A model generated the notes under the pieces. It did not search any database. It saw only the letters and a program-made list of their open reading frames with translations, and had not been told where the DNA came from. The translations under genes and the position numbers were made by a program. 64,000 nucleotides of DNA, taken from assembly GCF_007741495.1 (NCBI RefSeq), contig NZ_CP036262.1:992001-1056000 (forward strand), read 5' to 3'. Position 1 is the stretch's first letter; every line of letters begins with the position of its first letter. Positions 57,078 through 64,000 of this stretch are shown here, piece by piece. The stretch is from Roseimaritima multifibrata (GTDB lineage Bacteria; Planctomycetota; Planctomycetia; Pirellulales; Pirellulaceae).

Positions 57078-58220
57078 ATGGCCAAGAAGGCGAAGAGGGC
57101 TCTCTCGGAGGTGATTTCGGCAGCCCCGCATGACGATCGTTGGCTTTCCGATCCATGGCGTACCCGAATCCGCCGCCGACTGCTGCAATGGTTTAAAAAG
57201 AATGCGCGTTCGCTCCCCTGGCGTGATCGGGCAAGCGACCCGTATTCGGTCTGGCTAAGCGAAGTGATGCTGCAGCAAACGCAGGTCAGTACCGTCATCC
57301 CCTACTTCAAGCGGTTCCTAGAAAAATTCCCCACGGTCACCGATTTGGCCGCAGCCGAAGAGGCGACCGTGCTGCAGTTGTGGGAGGGGCTGGGGTACTA
57401 TCGCCGGGCTAGGCAGCTTCACGCCGCCGCCAAGCAGATCGTGGAATCCCACGACGGGAAATTCCCTACGCAGTACGACGATGTCCTCGCGTTACCTGGT
57501 ATCGGACGCTATACCGCGGGTGCAATCTTGTCGATTTCGACAGGGCAGCGATTGCCAATTGTCGAAGCCAACACGCAACGCCTGTACAGTCGCTTAATCG
57601 CTTCCACGAATCATCCGACCGATAAGGCCGCCAATGCCCTGCTGTGGGAATTTGCCGAACGCATTCTCCCGCGTCGCGACAGTGGCCAGTTCAATCAAGC
57701 GGCGATGGAACTGGGGGCACTTGTTTGCACTCCACAGCAACCCGACTGTCCGAATTGTCCGCTCCAGCCCTGTTGTGCAGCCCATGAAAAGGGACTGGAG
57801 ACAATCATCCCGGGGAAGGTGAAGCGGATTCAGTACGAAGCACGCGATGAGTATGCGTTGCTGGTTAGGCATCCCGACCGTCATGCCTATTTTGTTTACC
57901 AGGTTCCCGCGGGGCAAAGATGGGCAGGCCTGTGGGATTTCCCGCGTTTTGGTCCGCCGCACGCAAGCTCTTTAGACGGAGCCATTCGCCAGGCCAGGCA
58001 GGACTTTGGGCTGGAAATCAAAGCAGGCGATTTAGCGACCACGATTCGCCATGGTGTCACCAAATACCGGATCACGCTGTACGCCCATCATGTGCATTGG
58101 CAAAGCCCGGAACCGAGTTCGCTGGAGGAAAACCAGCAGTGGCAAACCCCCGAGCAACTGCAGTCGCTGCCGCTAAACACCACCGGCCGCAAACTAGCTA
58201 ATTTGCTGGCTGCCGAATAA
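57078..58220 (+). CDS. mutY: A/G-specific adenine glycosylase MutY
   Basis: The 380-residue product has the MutY order: helix-hairpin-helix (ALPGIGRYTAGAIL), the adenine-pocket Glu in LSEVMLQQTQVSTVIPYF, a [4Fe-4S] cluster motif C-x6-C-x2-C-x5-C in the segment CTPQQPDCPNCPLQPCC, and a C-terminal NUDIX-like domain that recognises 8-oxoG. At the position of the catalytic aspartate (usual LDGNVKR) the sequence reads VEANTQR, with E163 instead. The start codon is one base after the upstream stop. The enzyme removes A opposite 8-oxoG. Confidence 0.9.
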   Translation: MAKKAKRALSEVISAAPHDDRWLSDPWRTRIRRRLLQWFKKNARSLPWRDRASDPYSVWLSEVMLQQTQVSTVIPYFKRFLEKFPTVTDLAAAEEATVLQLWEGLGYYRRARQLHAAAKQIVESHDGKFPTQYDDVLALPGIGRYTAGAILSISTGQRLPIVEANTQRLYSRLIASTNHPTDKAANALLWEFAERILPRRDSGQFNQAAMELGALVCTPQQPDCPNCPLQPCCAAHEKGLETIIPGKVKRIQYEARDEYALLVRHPDRHAYFVYQVPAGQRWAGLWDFPRFGPPHASSLDGAIRQARQDFGLEIKAGDLATTIRHGVTKYRITLYAHHVHWQSPEPSSLEENQQWQTPEQLQSLPLNTTGRKLANLLAAE

Positions 58221-58261
58221 GCAGGGGGAAGCGGCTATCTCCGTAGCTCTGTCTTTTAAGT

Positions 58262-58284
58262 AGCTCCGTCTTTCCAAGACGGAG
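58262..58284. repeat. Small hairpin after mutY
   Basis: CTCCGTCTT-TCC-AAGACGGAG (58264-58284) makes a 9-bp perfect stem with a 3-base loop; the flanking GTAGCTC copy repeats the half-site GTAGCTCTGTCTTTT just before it. It may act as a weak terminator for mutY. Confidence 0.6.
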
Positions 58285-58420
58285 AGATCCGCGATCGATT
58301 CTTGAATGTATCCAAACAGGTTGGTTGCTGCGGTCAATCGTCCTGAGTTCCGTGCTCTTGCTGATGCCTCAAGCATACGGCTATTCCAGCACCTTTTTAG
58401 CTCCAAGTATCGAGAGTTCC

Positions 58421-58600
58421 GTTTCCGGGCTTGCCCCGGCGGACTCGCAATTGGCAGCTACCTTATTGCGCGATCGAAATGCTGTTCTCCGCCAGCCCCA
58501 AATCGCCTAGGCGATTTGGGGCTGGCGGAGAAGGATGAAATCGCAAAGAGGCATGGGGGTAGCTGCCAGTTGTTGCCCCGGACCGGGACAAGCCCGGCGG
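58421..58600. repeat. Nested inverted repeat (about 180 bp) with a 48-bp perfect palindrome
   Basis: The centre is a 48-bp perfect palindrome, 58485-58532, with arms TTCTCCGCCAGCCCCAAATC plus GCCT and their exact reverse complement, and no spacer. Around it an outer inverted repeat pairs CAATTGGCAGCTACC (58449-58463) with GGTAGCTGCCAGTTG (58558-58572), and further out CCGGGCTTGCCCCGG (58425-58439) with CCGGGACAAGCCCGG (58583-58597), each with one mismatch. The region lies between mutY and tatC and encodes no supported protein. Confidence 0.9.
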
Positions 58601-58819
58601 AAGCAAAGTAGCCAACTCCGAAAAACGCAGCTTCAAAATGCGTAAACGAGGGATCGCGGCCTGCTCTTTCGGTCCCTCGCTTGCGCAGCGGGTTAGGATA
58701 TCCGCTGTCTGCGGCCTCGCTCGCAACGTATTTGTCACGCGTCCCCGAGAGACGCGGCTAGGTTGTTGCACCTACCAGCCGTCGCTTCCGGGCGAAGCGA
58801 CGTCTGTGGGTTCGGCCCG

Positions 58820-59998
58820 TTACCTCGGGTCAAGTGCTGCGCTTCCTAATCCTCTTCCGCGGGGAATGTATTTGCACATCAAAATTCCCAGGAAGTATAA
58901 GAAGATCAGGGGGATGGCCAGGGCAACCATGCTGGTGACGTCGGCAGGGGTTAGGATCATCGAGGCAACACAGATGATCAAGATCGCGATTCGCCAGCTG
59001 CTGACGTAAGACTGGACGGTGAACATTCCCAGCCGTTCGAGGAACAGCATCACCAGTGGCAATTGGAATGCGACGCCAAAGCCCAACGGCAGCAGCAATA
59101 CGAAGTTCATGTAATAGCTCAATCGAGGCTGAATATCGACATTCATCCCCGCATTAAAGGTGAGCAAGAAATTGAGGACGTAGTACAGAACGACAAAGAA
59201 GGCGAGGCAGACGCCGGAGGCGAATAGGACGACGCTGAAGGGTAGGTAGATGTAGACGTATTGACGTTCGTGGGCATAGAGGCCGGCGGCGACAAATCCC
59301 CACAGGTTGTAAAAGATCATTGGGCTGGCAATGACCGCTCCGATCATTAACCCCGCCTTGATCCAGATCATGAATCCTTCTTCGGTCTTGTGCGAATTCA
59401 AGCCGGCGGAAGAGGGACGCAGCGTTACCTGTCGCTGCAATGAGCTGGGGTCGAAATGGTCGCCGGTCAAAGCGACCAAATCCTCCTGCTCGGCTTTGAT
59501 GAAGTCGGGGATATCCGATTCGGGTTCCCCGGCAGCCAGTTCCTGCGCTACCGATTCCTCTTTCACAGGGACCTTGCCGGTCGCGTCGTCTGCTTTCGCT
59601 AGTTTTTCGGCCTTCGCTGCCTCTTTAGCTGTCGCCTTTTCAGCAGCCGCATCGGCCGCTTCCGCAGCTTTTTCCTCGGCGGGGGGAACCAGGAAAACGG
59701 TTTCGATCTGAAACGAGTTTTCGATTAAGAAGGCCTTGAGGGGGCTTAACGCTTTGTCATTGGGGTCCAGGTTGCGACGCGCGATTTCACGATCCGCCTG
59801 GAACGTGAGGATCGCTTCTCGTAGCGGTTGTTGGACGTAACTGACTAAACCTGTTGCGAAATAGAGTCCAATCGCTAGACCGATCGCTAGCCAAATGACG
59901 GCTCCTCGCAGGGCGCGGCGCAGTTCCTCCAAATGCTCGCCGAATGTCATCGACGATTCTTCGAAAAGACTATCTTTTGGGCGGGATGGCAATTCCAC
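58820..59998 (-). CDS. tatC: Sec-independent protein translocase TatC with extended first periplasmic loop
   Basis: The product (392 aa from a GTG at 59998; TTG at 59992 or ATG at 59950 are alternatives) has TatC landmarks: MTFGEHLEELRRALRG, then TM1; later KAGLMIGAVIASPMIFYNLW, FVAAGLYAHERQY and GVAFQLPLVMLFLERLGM. The upstream PKDSLFEESS fits planctomycete TatC N-termini. Between TM1 and TM2 there are about 155 residues, against about 50 in ordinary TatC, including an Ala/Lys/Glu-rich segment at about 106-139. TatC is the receptor for twin-arginine signals and the client at 54526 is close by. Confidence 0.92.
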   Translation of the reverse strand: MELPSRPKDSLFEESSMTFGEHLEELRRALRGAVIWLAIGLAIGLYFATGLVSYVQQPLREAILTFQADREIARRNLDPNDKALSPLKAFLIENSFQIETVFLVPPAEEKAAEAADAAAEKATAKEAAKAEKLAKADDATGKVPVKEESVAQELAAGEPESDIPDFIKAEQEDLVALTGDHFDPSSLQRQVTLRPSSAGLNSHKTEEGFMIWIKAGLMIGAVIASPMIFYNLWGFVAAGLYAHERQYVYIYLPFSVVLFASGVCLAFFVVLYYVLNFLLTFNAGMNVDIQPRLSYYMNFVLLLPLGFGVAFQLPLVMLFLERLGMFTVQSYVSSWRIAILIICVASMILTPADVTSMVALAIPLIFLYFLGILMCKYIPRGRGLGSAALDPR

Positions 59999-60186
59999 GG
60001 TGCAGTGTTCGTTTTTCTTGAGGCGGGGGCCGATCCGATCGAGCAGGACTCGACACCTAGACAAAGGTGGCAACAATAACGGATCGGCGTTGGGAGCTAG
60101 ATTGATTGCCCTTCAGTTTAACTGCCACTCAGTGGTTTGGCGAAAGGGGCAGTTCGCTTTTTCTTGGAGGCATTAAAAGGATTATA

Positions 60187-61179
60187 ATGATCAAACTGGA
60201 ACCGCTGAAAATGAACCCCATCATGCGTGACTACCTGTGGGGGGGACGCAAGCTGTCTGAGCGGCTGGGGAAAACGATCGAAGAGGGCCAGACCGCTGCG
60301 GAAAGCTGGGAAATTGTCGATCGGGACGATGCCCAGAGCGTGGTTGCTGACGGACCCTGGAAAGGGCAGACGCTGCGGCAGTTGATCGCCGAGCAGAAAC
60401 GCGAAATGCTTGGTGATTGCGACTCCAATAGCCATTTTCCGCTGTTATTAAAATATTTGGATTGCCAGCGAGTCCTTTCGGTGCAGGTCCACCCTACGGA
60501 CGAGTATGGGCTGAAAATGCCCCAGCCTGACCTGGGGAAGACCGAAGCGTGGTATATCGTTGATGCCGAACCGGATAGCGTGATTTACGCCGGTCTAAAA
60601 GAGGGAGTCGACCGGTTGATGCTGGCCGAAGCGATTCAGGACCAGCAGACCGAGAAAGTTCTTCACGAAATTCGCCCCAATGCAGGCGACTGTATCTTTA
60701 TTCCCGCCGGGACGGTCCATGCGCTCGGCGCAGGACTGTTGGTGGCTGAAATTCAGCAAGCCAGCGACACCACTTTTCGCCTGTACGACTGGAACCGCGT
60801 CGGTGCCGATGGAAAGCCTCGCCCGTTGCATATCGAACAAGCTCTGGCGGTGACGAATTACGATTCGGGACCGGTTTACCCTGTTAGCCCCAAAGACGTT
60901 GCCGATGGTTGGCAGCAGTTGGTCGATTGCGACAAGTTTCAGCTGTTAAAGGCAAGCGAATGCGGTTCGTATCCGATTCCCTCGGCAGACCGTTTTGTCA
61001 TCCTCAGCGTCCCCTGCGGAAAAGCGCTCCTCCGCTGGGCCGGAGGGACTCGATCCCTTGAAGTAGGGGATTCAGTACTGGTTCCTGCGGCTGTCACCGA
61101 CGTGGAAGTCGTCATCGAAGAGCCCCATTCAACGGTCTTGAGGATGCACGGGCCTGCCGATACCCCTTGCCTGGCTTAG
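60187..61179 (+). CDS. manA: Mannose-6-phosphate isomerase, class I
   Basis: The ATG at 60187, preceded by AAAAGGA, gives 330 aa. Zinc ligands and active-site motifs are visible: LSVQVHPTDEYGLK (His), LGKTEAWYIVD (Glu), and PAGTVHALGAG (His). The enzyme converts mannose-6-phosphate to fructose-6-phosphate and supplies mannose for polysaccharides. It is shorter than E. coli ManA (about 390) and resembles the short bacterial form. It runs on the plus strand, divergent from tatC, separated by about 190 bp. Confidence 0.92.
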   Translation: MIKLEPLKMNPIMRDYLWGGRKLSERLGKTIEEGQTAAESWEIVDRDDAQSVVADGPWKGQTLRQLIAEQKREMLGDCDSNSHFPLLLKYLDCQRVLSVQVHPTDEYGLKMPQPDLGKTEAWYIVDAEPDSVIYAGLKEGVDRLMLAEAIQDQQTEKVLHEIRPNAGDCIFIPAGTVHALGAGLLVAEIQQASDTTFRLYDWNRVGADGKPRPLHIEQALAVTNYDSGPVYPVSPKDVADGWQQLVDCDKFQLLKASECGSYPIPSADRFVILSVPCGKALLRWAGGTRSLEVGDSVLVPAAVTDVEVVIEEPHSTVLRMHGPADTPCLA

Positions 61180-61414
61180 ACAATCGGTCTTTTCTCGCGG
61201 GTTTGCTAGCAAATCTTGCTGGATTGGTTCGGATTGCTGCAGAGGGGGATTCTTGGAGGTCGATAGGAGGTGTGTGAGTCGGCCTGAGGCGGTCAGGGAT
61301 CGGACGATTTTGGTTCCTTTGCCTGCCGAATAGGTATTGGCTTCACCGCGATGATTTCGCTACGCTCGACGCGCCAAGGGCTGCGTCCCTTCCTCTACAA
61401 CCAATAAAAATCCC

Positions 61415-61669
61415 ATGCGAACCATAGCTCTTCTCATTTGCTGTGCGACTTTGACGTCTTTGGGATGTCGTCAGCGTCCGCTTTTGGCTCCTCCGGGGCC
61501 GACCAGTTATCAGCAAGGGCAAGCGGTCATCCATGATCCTTACCCCCAAAATGACATTGGTGTGGAAGAGCAGGCCAGTCGCCCTCGGGATTACCAAAAG
61601 CCTCTAGCGGAGCCGGTTCGCGATCGGCTGTACCGCGACGCGTCGCCATGGTGGCAGTTCGGAGGTTAA
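61415..61669 (+). CDS. Small lipoprotein, unknown function
   Basis: The 84-residue product has a lipoprotein-type signal (MRTIALLICCATLTSLGC; candidate lipid-modified C18, preceded by S-L-G, which is not the most canonical lipobox). The mature part is Pro/Arg-rich and ends SPWWQFGG. It resembles short planctomycete secreted proteins; no function is known. Confidence 0.7.
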   Translation: MRTIALLICCATLTSLGCRQRPLLAPPGPTSYQQGQAVIHDPYPQNDIGVEEQASRPRDYQKPLAEPVRDRLYRDASPWWQFGG

Positions 61670-61971
61670 ACCGGGCAGGTTTTAGCTTCCCTCTTTCAAG
61701 CGAAACGACGCTGGTCCAATCTCTTTATCGGCGTTGCGTGTTCGGTTTTAAAGCATTCGCTAGATAGGCTTTAAGCGGATTGGTTAAACGGTTGGTGAAT
61801 GATTCGGGCTAGCCGCCTGATGGAGATTTACTGGAACCTTGGCCGCTGGCGGTTTGATGCTCTCAAACAAAAAAAGAGTACGGCAAAAAACCCCAAAGCC
61901 AAAACGGAGGATGTGTGTTAATCTAGGAGGCCTTCTCTTTCGCTTCCCATTCATTGATCTGCACACACCTG
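61670..61971. other. Intergenic region, no feature identified
   Basis: About 300 bases precede the pseudouridine-synthase gene. An A-rich stretch (AAACAAAAAAAGAG near 61864) is present, and AGGAGG lies at 61925-61930, 42 bp before the chosen start, too far to be its ribosome-binding site. No protein or RNA is evident. Confidence 0.3.
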
Positions 61972-63303
61972 ATGGCCGCTCCAAAATCCAACCGCAATCA
62001 CGATCATGGTGACAGCAAGTCTTCCAAGGCATCGGAAGGTGAGCAACGACTGCAGCGCATTTTAGCGGCCGCCGGTTTTGGTAGCCGTCGCAAGTGCGAG
62101 GAATATATCACGGAAGGTCGAGTGGAGGTCGATGGCGAGATCGTCATGCGATTGGGAGCGACCGCCGACCCACTGCACAGCAAAATCTACGTCGACGGCA
62201 ATAAATTGCATTTGCCGAAAGCGGTTTATTTTATCTTGCACAAGCCAACCGGCGTCGTTTCGACCAATCGTGACCCTCAGGGCCGGCCTCGCGTTATCGA
62301 TCTGATTCCCCCCGGAACTCGCGTTTTTCCGGTTGGTCGTTTAGACCGTAATAGCGAAGGATTGATGCTGATGACCAACGATGGTGCGTTGGCCGACCAG
62401 CTAACCCACCCTCGGTATGGCGTGATGAAGGTCTATCATGTGACCGTCGCTGGCGAGGTGACTCCCGAAGCGATGAAGAAGATGCGGGAGGGGATTTTCA
62501 TCGCGGAAGGTCGAGTGCAGGTCGATGGGGCCAAAATCCGCAAAGCGGGGGCTCGTTCGACCGATATGGAAATCAGCCTGCGAGAAGGCAAGAATCGCGA
62601 AATCCGCCGCATCTTGGCTCGCCTAGGCCATAAAGTCCAGAAACTACGCCGCGTAGCGATCGGTCCGCTCCGATTGGGTGAATTGCCTAAAGGGGCTCAT
62701 CGCCAGCTGACGCATATCGAAGTCAAAAAATTAAAAGCCGAAGCGGCAGCAGGGGCAAAGCGGGCAACCGACGGCGTCGATCTGCGGCAGCCGCAGGAGC
62801 CTGAACGTCCAGAGCGTGGCGAAGCTCCGATTCGAATCGCACCCTCCGCGAAAGCATCGCAGCCTGCCAAGGAATTTCGGCCCGCGAAAAAATCTCGATC
62901 GGGCAAAGATTCTCGGCCTGCGAAGGCATCGCGTCCCAGCAAATCAGGTCAATCGGCCAGCAAGCTGGGTGCAAAAAAGGGGACCAAGCGTCCTTCGCCA
63001 AATCGATCCGCTGGTGGTCCATCCAAGCGTCCCGTCGTATCGCGAGGCAAAAAAGTCGCTTCGCGATCGAAATCCAATTCGTTTGAATTCGATTTCAATT
63101 CCGCCGGAGCTCGTGGTGGTGCTTTGATTGGGATTGAAAGCGAATCGCAAGAAAAGCCAGATCGTGCAAAGAAAAAGAAGCCGGCGAAACGTGGGGCTCG
63201 TGGGGCGGCTGGCCGTTCGGGAACCTCAAGGTCAAAACCAAAGTCCAATACCCGATCGGCGGGAAAGCCGAATCGTGGTTCCGATAGGAAGAAAGGGAAG
63301 TAG
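61972..63303 (+). CDS. rluB: RluB/RsuA-family pseudouridine synthase with basic tail
   Basis: The ATG at 61972 gives 443 aa. An S4 RNA-binding domain (EQRLQRILAAAGFGSRRKCE) is followed by the catalytic core with GRLDRNSEGLMLMTNDG, where the Asp is the nucleophile, and NREIRRILARLGHKVQKLRR. Family members of 240-290 aa end soon after; here a tail of about 180 residues rich in Lys, Arg, Ser and Pro (PAKEFRPAKKSRSGKDS) extends the protein, perhaps an RNA-binding tail. The product modifies 23S rRNA uridine. pyrK begins 4 bp after the stop. Confidence 0.92.
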   Translation: MAAPKSNRNHDHGDSKSSKASEGEQRLQRILAAAGFGSRRKCEEYITEGRVEVDGEIVMRLGATADPLHSKIYVDGNKLHLPKAVYFILHKPTGVVSTNRDPQGRPRVIDLIPPGTRVFPVGRLDRNSEGLMLMTNDGALADQLTHPRYGVMKVYHVTVAGEVTPEAMKKMREGIFIAEGRVQVDGAKIRKAGARSTDMEISLREGKNREIRRILARLGHKVQKLRRVAIGPLRLGELPKGAHRQLTHIEVKKLKAEAAAGAKRATDGVDLRQPQEPERPERGEAPIRIAPSAKASQPAKEFRPAKKSRSGKDSRPAKASRPSKSGQSASKLGAKKGTKRPSPNRSAGGPSKRPVVSRGKKVASRSKSNSFEFDFNSAGARGGALIGIESESQEKPDRAKKKKPAKRGARGAAGRSGTSRSKPKSNTRSAGKPNRGSDRKKGK

Positions 63304-63307
63304 CACG

Positions 63308-64000
63308 GTGGCTGAATCGCTTCATGCGGCCTATTACGCCGATCAGATGCAACAGGTGGACGCCCAGGTGGTTACGAATCAGCCACTGGCCAAGGAGACC
63401 TACCTCGTTCGAATTGCCGCTCCAGAAATTGCGGCTCGTGTTCGTCCGGGACAGTTTGTGATGATCCGCATGTCGGGATTGAATGATCCCTTGATCGGAC
63501 GTGCGCTGGCCGTTTATGACGTCGGGTGTGACGACCAAGGAACCCCGGCAACTTTTGATCTGGTCTATCTGAAAAAGGGCAAACTAACGACCTGCTTGTC
63601 TCAAGCGGCAGCGGGGGATTCGGTCACGGTTTGGGGACCGCTGGGCAATGGTTTTGCTCCGGTACCCTGTGAGCATCTGGTAATGGTCGCCGGTGGAATC
63701 GGGCAAACCCCGTTTGTGGTTCTGGCGAAAGAAGCGTTAGGTTTGCAGACCTTTGGCCAGCGGACGGGCGGCTGGGCAAAAAGTGTCACCCTAATCTACG
63801 GAGCTCGCAGTGCCGATCGTTTGGCAGGCGTCGACGATTTTCGGAAACTGGGCGTCGATGTTCGACTGTGTACCGACGACGGGTCGACGGGCGAAAAAGC
63901 GTTGGTTCCGGCCGTCCTTGACCGTTGCTTAACCGAGCTGAAAACGTCCCTTGCTGCCGATTCGATTCGCGTCGTTTGCTGTGGCCCTGAAATCATGATG
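63308..64000 (+). CDS. pyrK: Dihydroorotate dehydrogenase electron-transfer subunit PyrK, 3' end cut
   Basis: I translated this frame directly from the GTG at 63308; it remains open to the window end (231 codons). FAD-binding RPGQFVMIRM and PLIGRALAVYDV, the NAD-binding AGGIGQTPF, and CCGPEIMM near the end match PyrK, which passes electrons from PyrD to NAD. The [2Fe-2S] cysteine segment should follow beyond the edge. It begins 4 bp after the pseudouridine synthase stop, so they may share a transcript; the window does not show pyrD. Confidence 0.88.
   Translation, partial: MAESLHAAYYADQMQQVDAQVVTNQPLAKETYLVRIAAPEIAARVRPGQFVMIRMSGLNDPLIGRALAVYDVGCDDQGTPATFDLVYLKKGKLTTCLSQAAAGDSVTVWGPLGNGFAPVPCEHLVMVAGGIGQTPFVVLAKEALGLQTFGQRTGGWAKSVTLIYGARSADRLAGVDDFRKLGVDVRLCTDDGSTGEKALVPAVLDRCLTELKTSLAADSIRVVCCGPEIMM

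Noticed and set aside
59999-60076. Longer tatC start at 60076 (TTG)
   Set aside because: The added 26 residues do not resemble TatC N-termini; a start near 59998 fits the family better, though the exact codon is uncertain.

Overview
The window looks like chromosomal DNA of a planctomycete, most like the Rhodopirellula/Pirellulaceae group. This rests on gene content rather than any marker gene: an FwdB/FhcB-like protein beside a 6-pyruvoyl-tetrahydropterin synthase homologue (the bacterial tetrahydromethanopterin C1 pathway), exported HEAT, LRR, TPR and PDZ proteins, a Tat-exported Gfo/Idh/MocA oxidoreductase, ExbB/ExbD linked to a squalene-cyclase-like repeat protein, and many GC-rich palindromic intergenic repeats. 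I see no rRNA, tRNA, CRISPR array, prophage or insertion sequence. About 52 protein genes are supported, including a 54-codon rpmG and two genes cut by the window edges.

Layout. 1-3,152 (minus): M19 dipeptidase (cut) with an MFS transporter, then an unknown gene. 3,482-8,681 (plus): TPR protein, ExbB-like, ExbD-like and a TonB-anchored cyclase-fold protein. 8,737-12,386 (minus): two membrane proteins, aldo/keto reductase with hemerythrin, two TatA-type proteins, one small protein. 12,877-17,418 (plus): LRR lipoprotein, FwdB/FhcB-like protein, PTPS homologue, a 48-bp tandem repeat, FliG. 17,415-28,624 (minus): U32 peptidase-family protein, then an operon-like run of a PHP phosphatase and a ten-gene Mrp/Mnh-type cation/proton antiporter. 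29,679-37,809: GspE-like protein with a degenerate P-loop, two-domain esterase, exported HEAT/pseudo-receiver protein, PaaK-like ligase, DUF971 protein. 37,850-38,490: repeat-rich spacer. 38,548-42,249 (minus): metH. 42,640-46,741 (plus): Pro/Gln-rich membrane protein, CpsD-like P-loop protein and ExeA-like ATPase. 47,171-64,000: monomeric isocitrate dehydrogenase, rpmG, recJ, rtcB, SprT-like protein, Tat-exported oxidoreductase, PDZ protein, mutY, a nested palindrome, tatC, manA, small lipoprotein, rluB-type pseudouridine synthase and pyrK (cut).

How parts work together. The TPR/ExbB/ExbD/cyclase block reads as a proton-motive-force-driven envelope system in which the usual TonB C-terminal domain is replaced by an alpha/alpha toroid. 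The antiporter genes are coupled by 4-bp overlaps and should form one membrane complex for Na+/H+ exchange. TatA-type proteins at 11.4-11.9 kb and TatC at 58.8-60.0 kb form one export machine, and the oxidoreductase at 54.5 kb is a likely substrate. The 42.6-46.7 kb block resembles secretion or polysaccharide ATPase modules but has a K-to-R change in one P-loop.

The main candidates for something little described are the TonB-like/cyclase fusion with ExbB/ExbD, the exported protein with two phosphoacceptor-less receiver-like domains, two P-loop proteins lacking the Walker A lysine, and a 48-bp perfect palindrome inside a roughly 180-bp nested hairpin.
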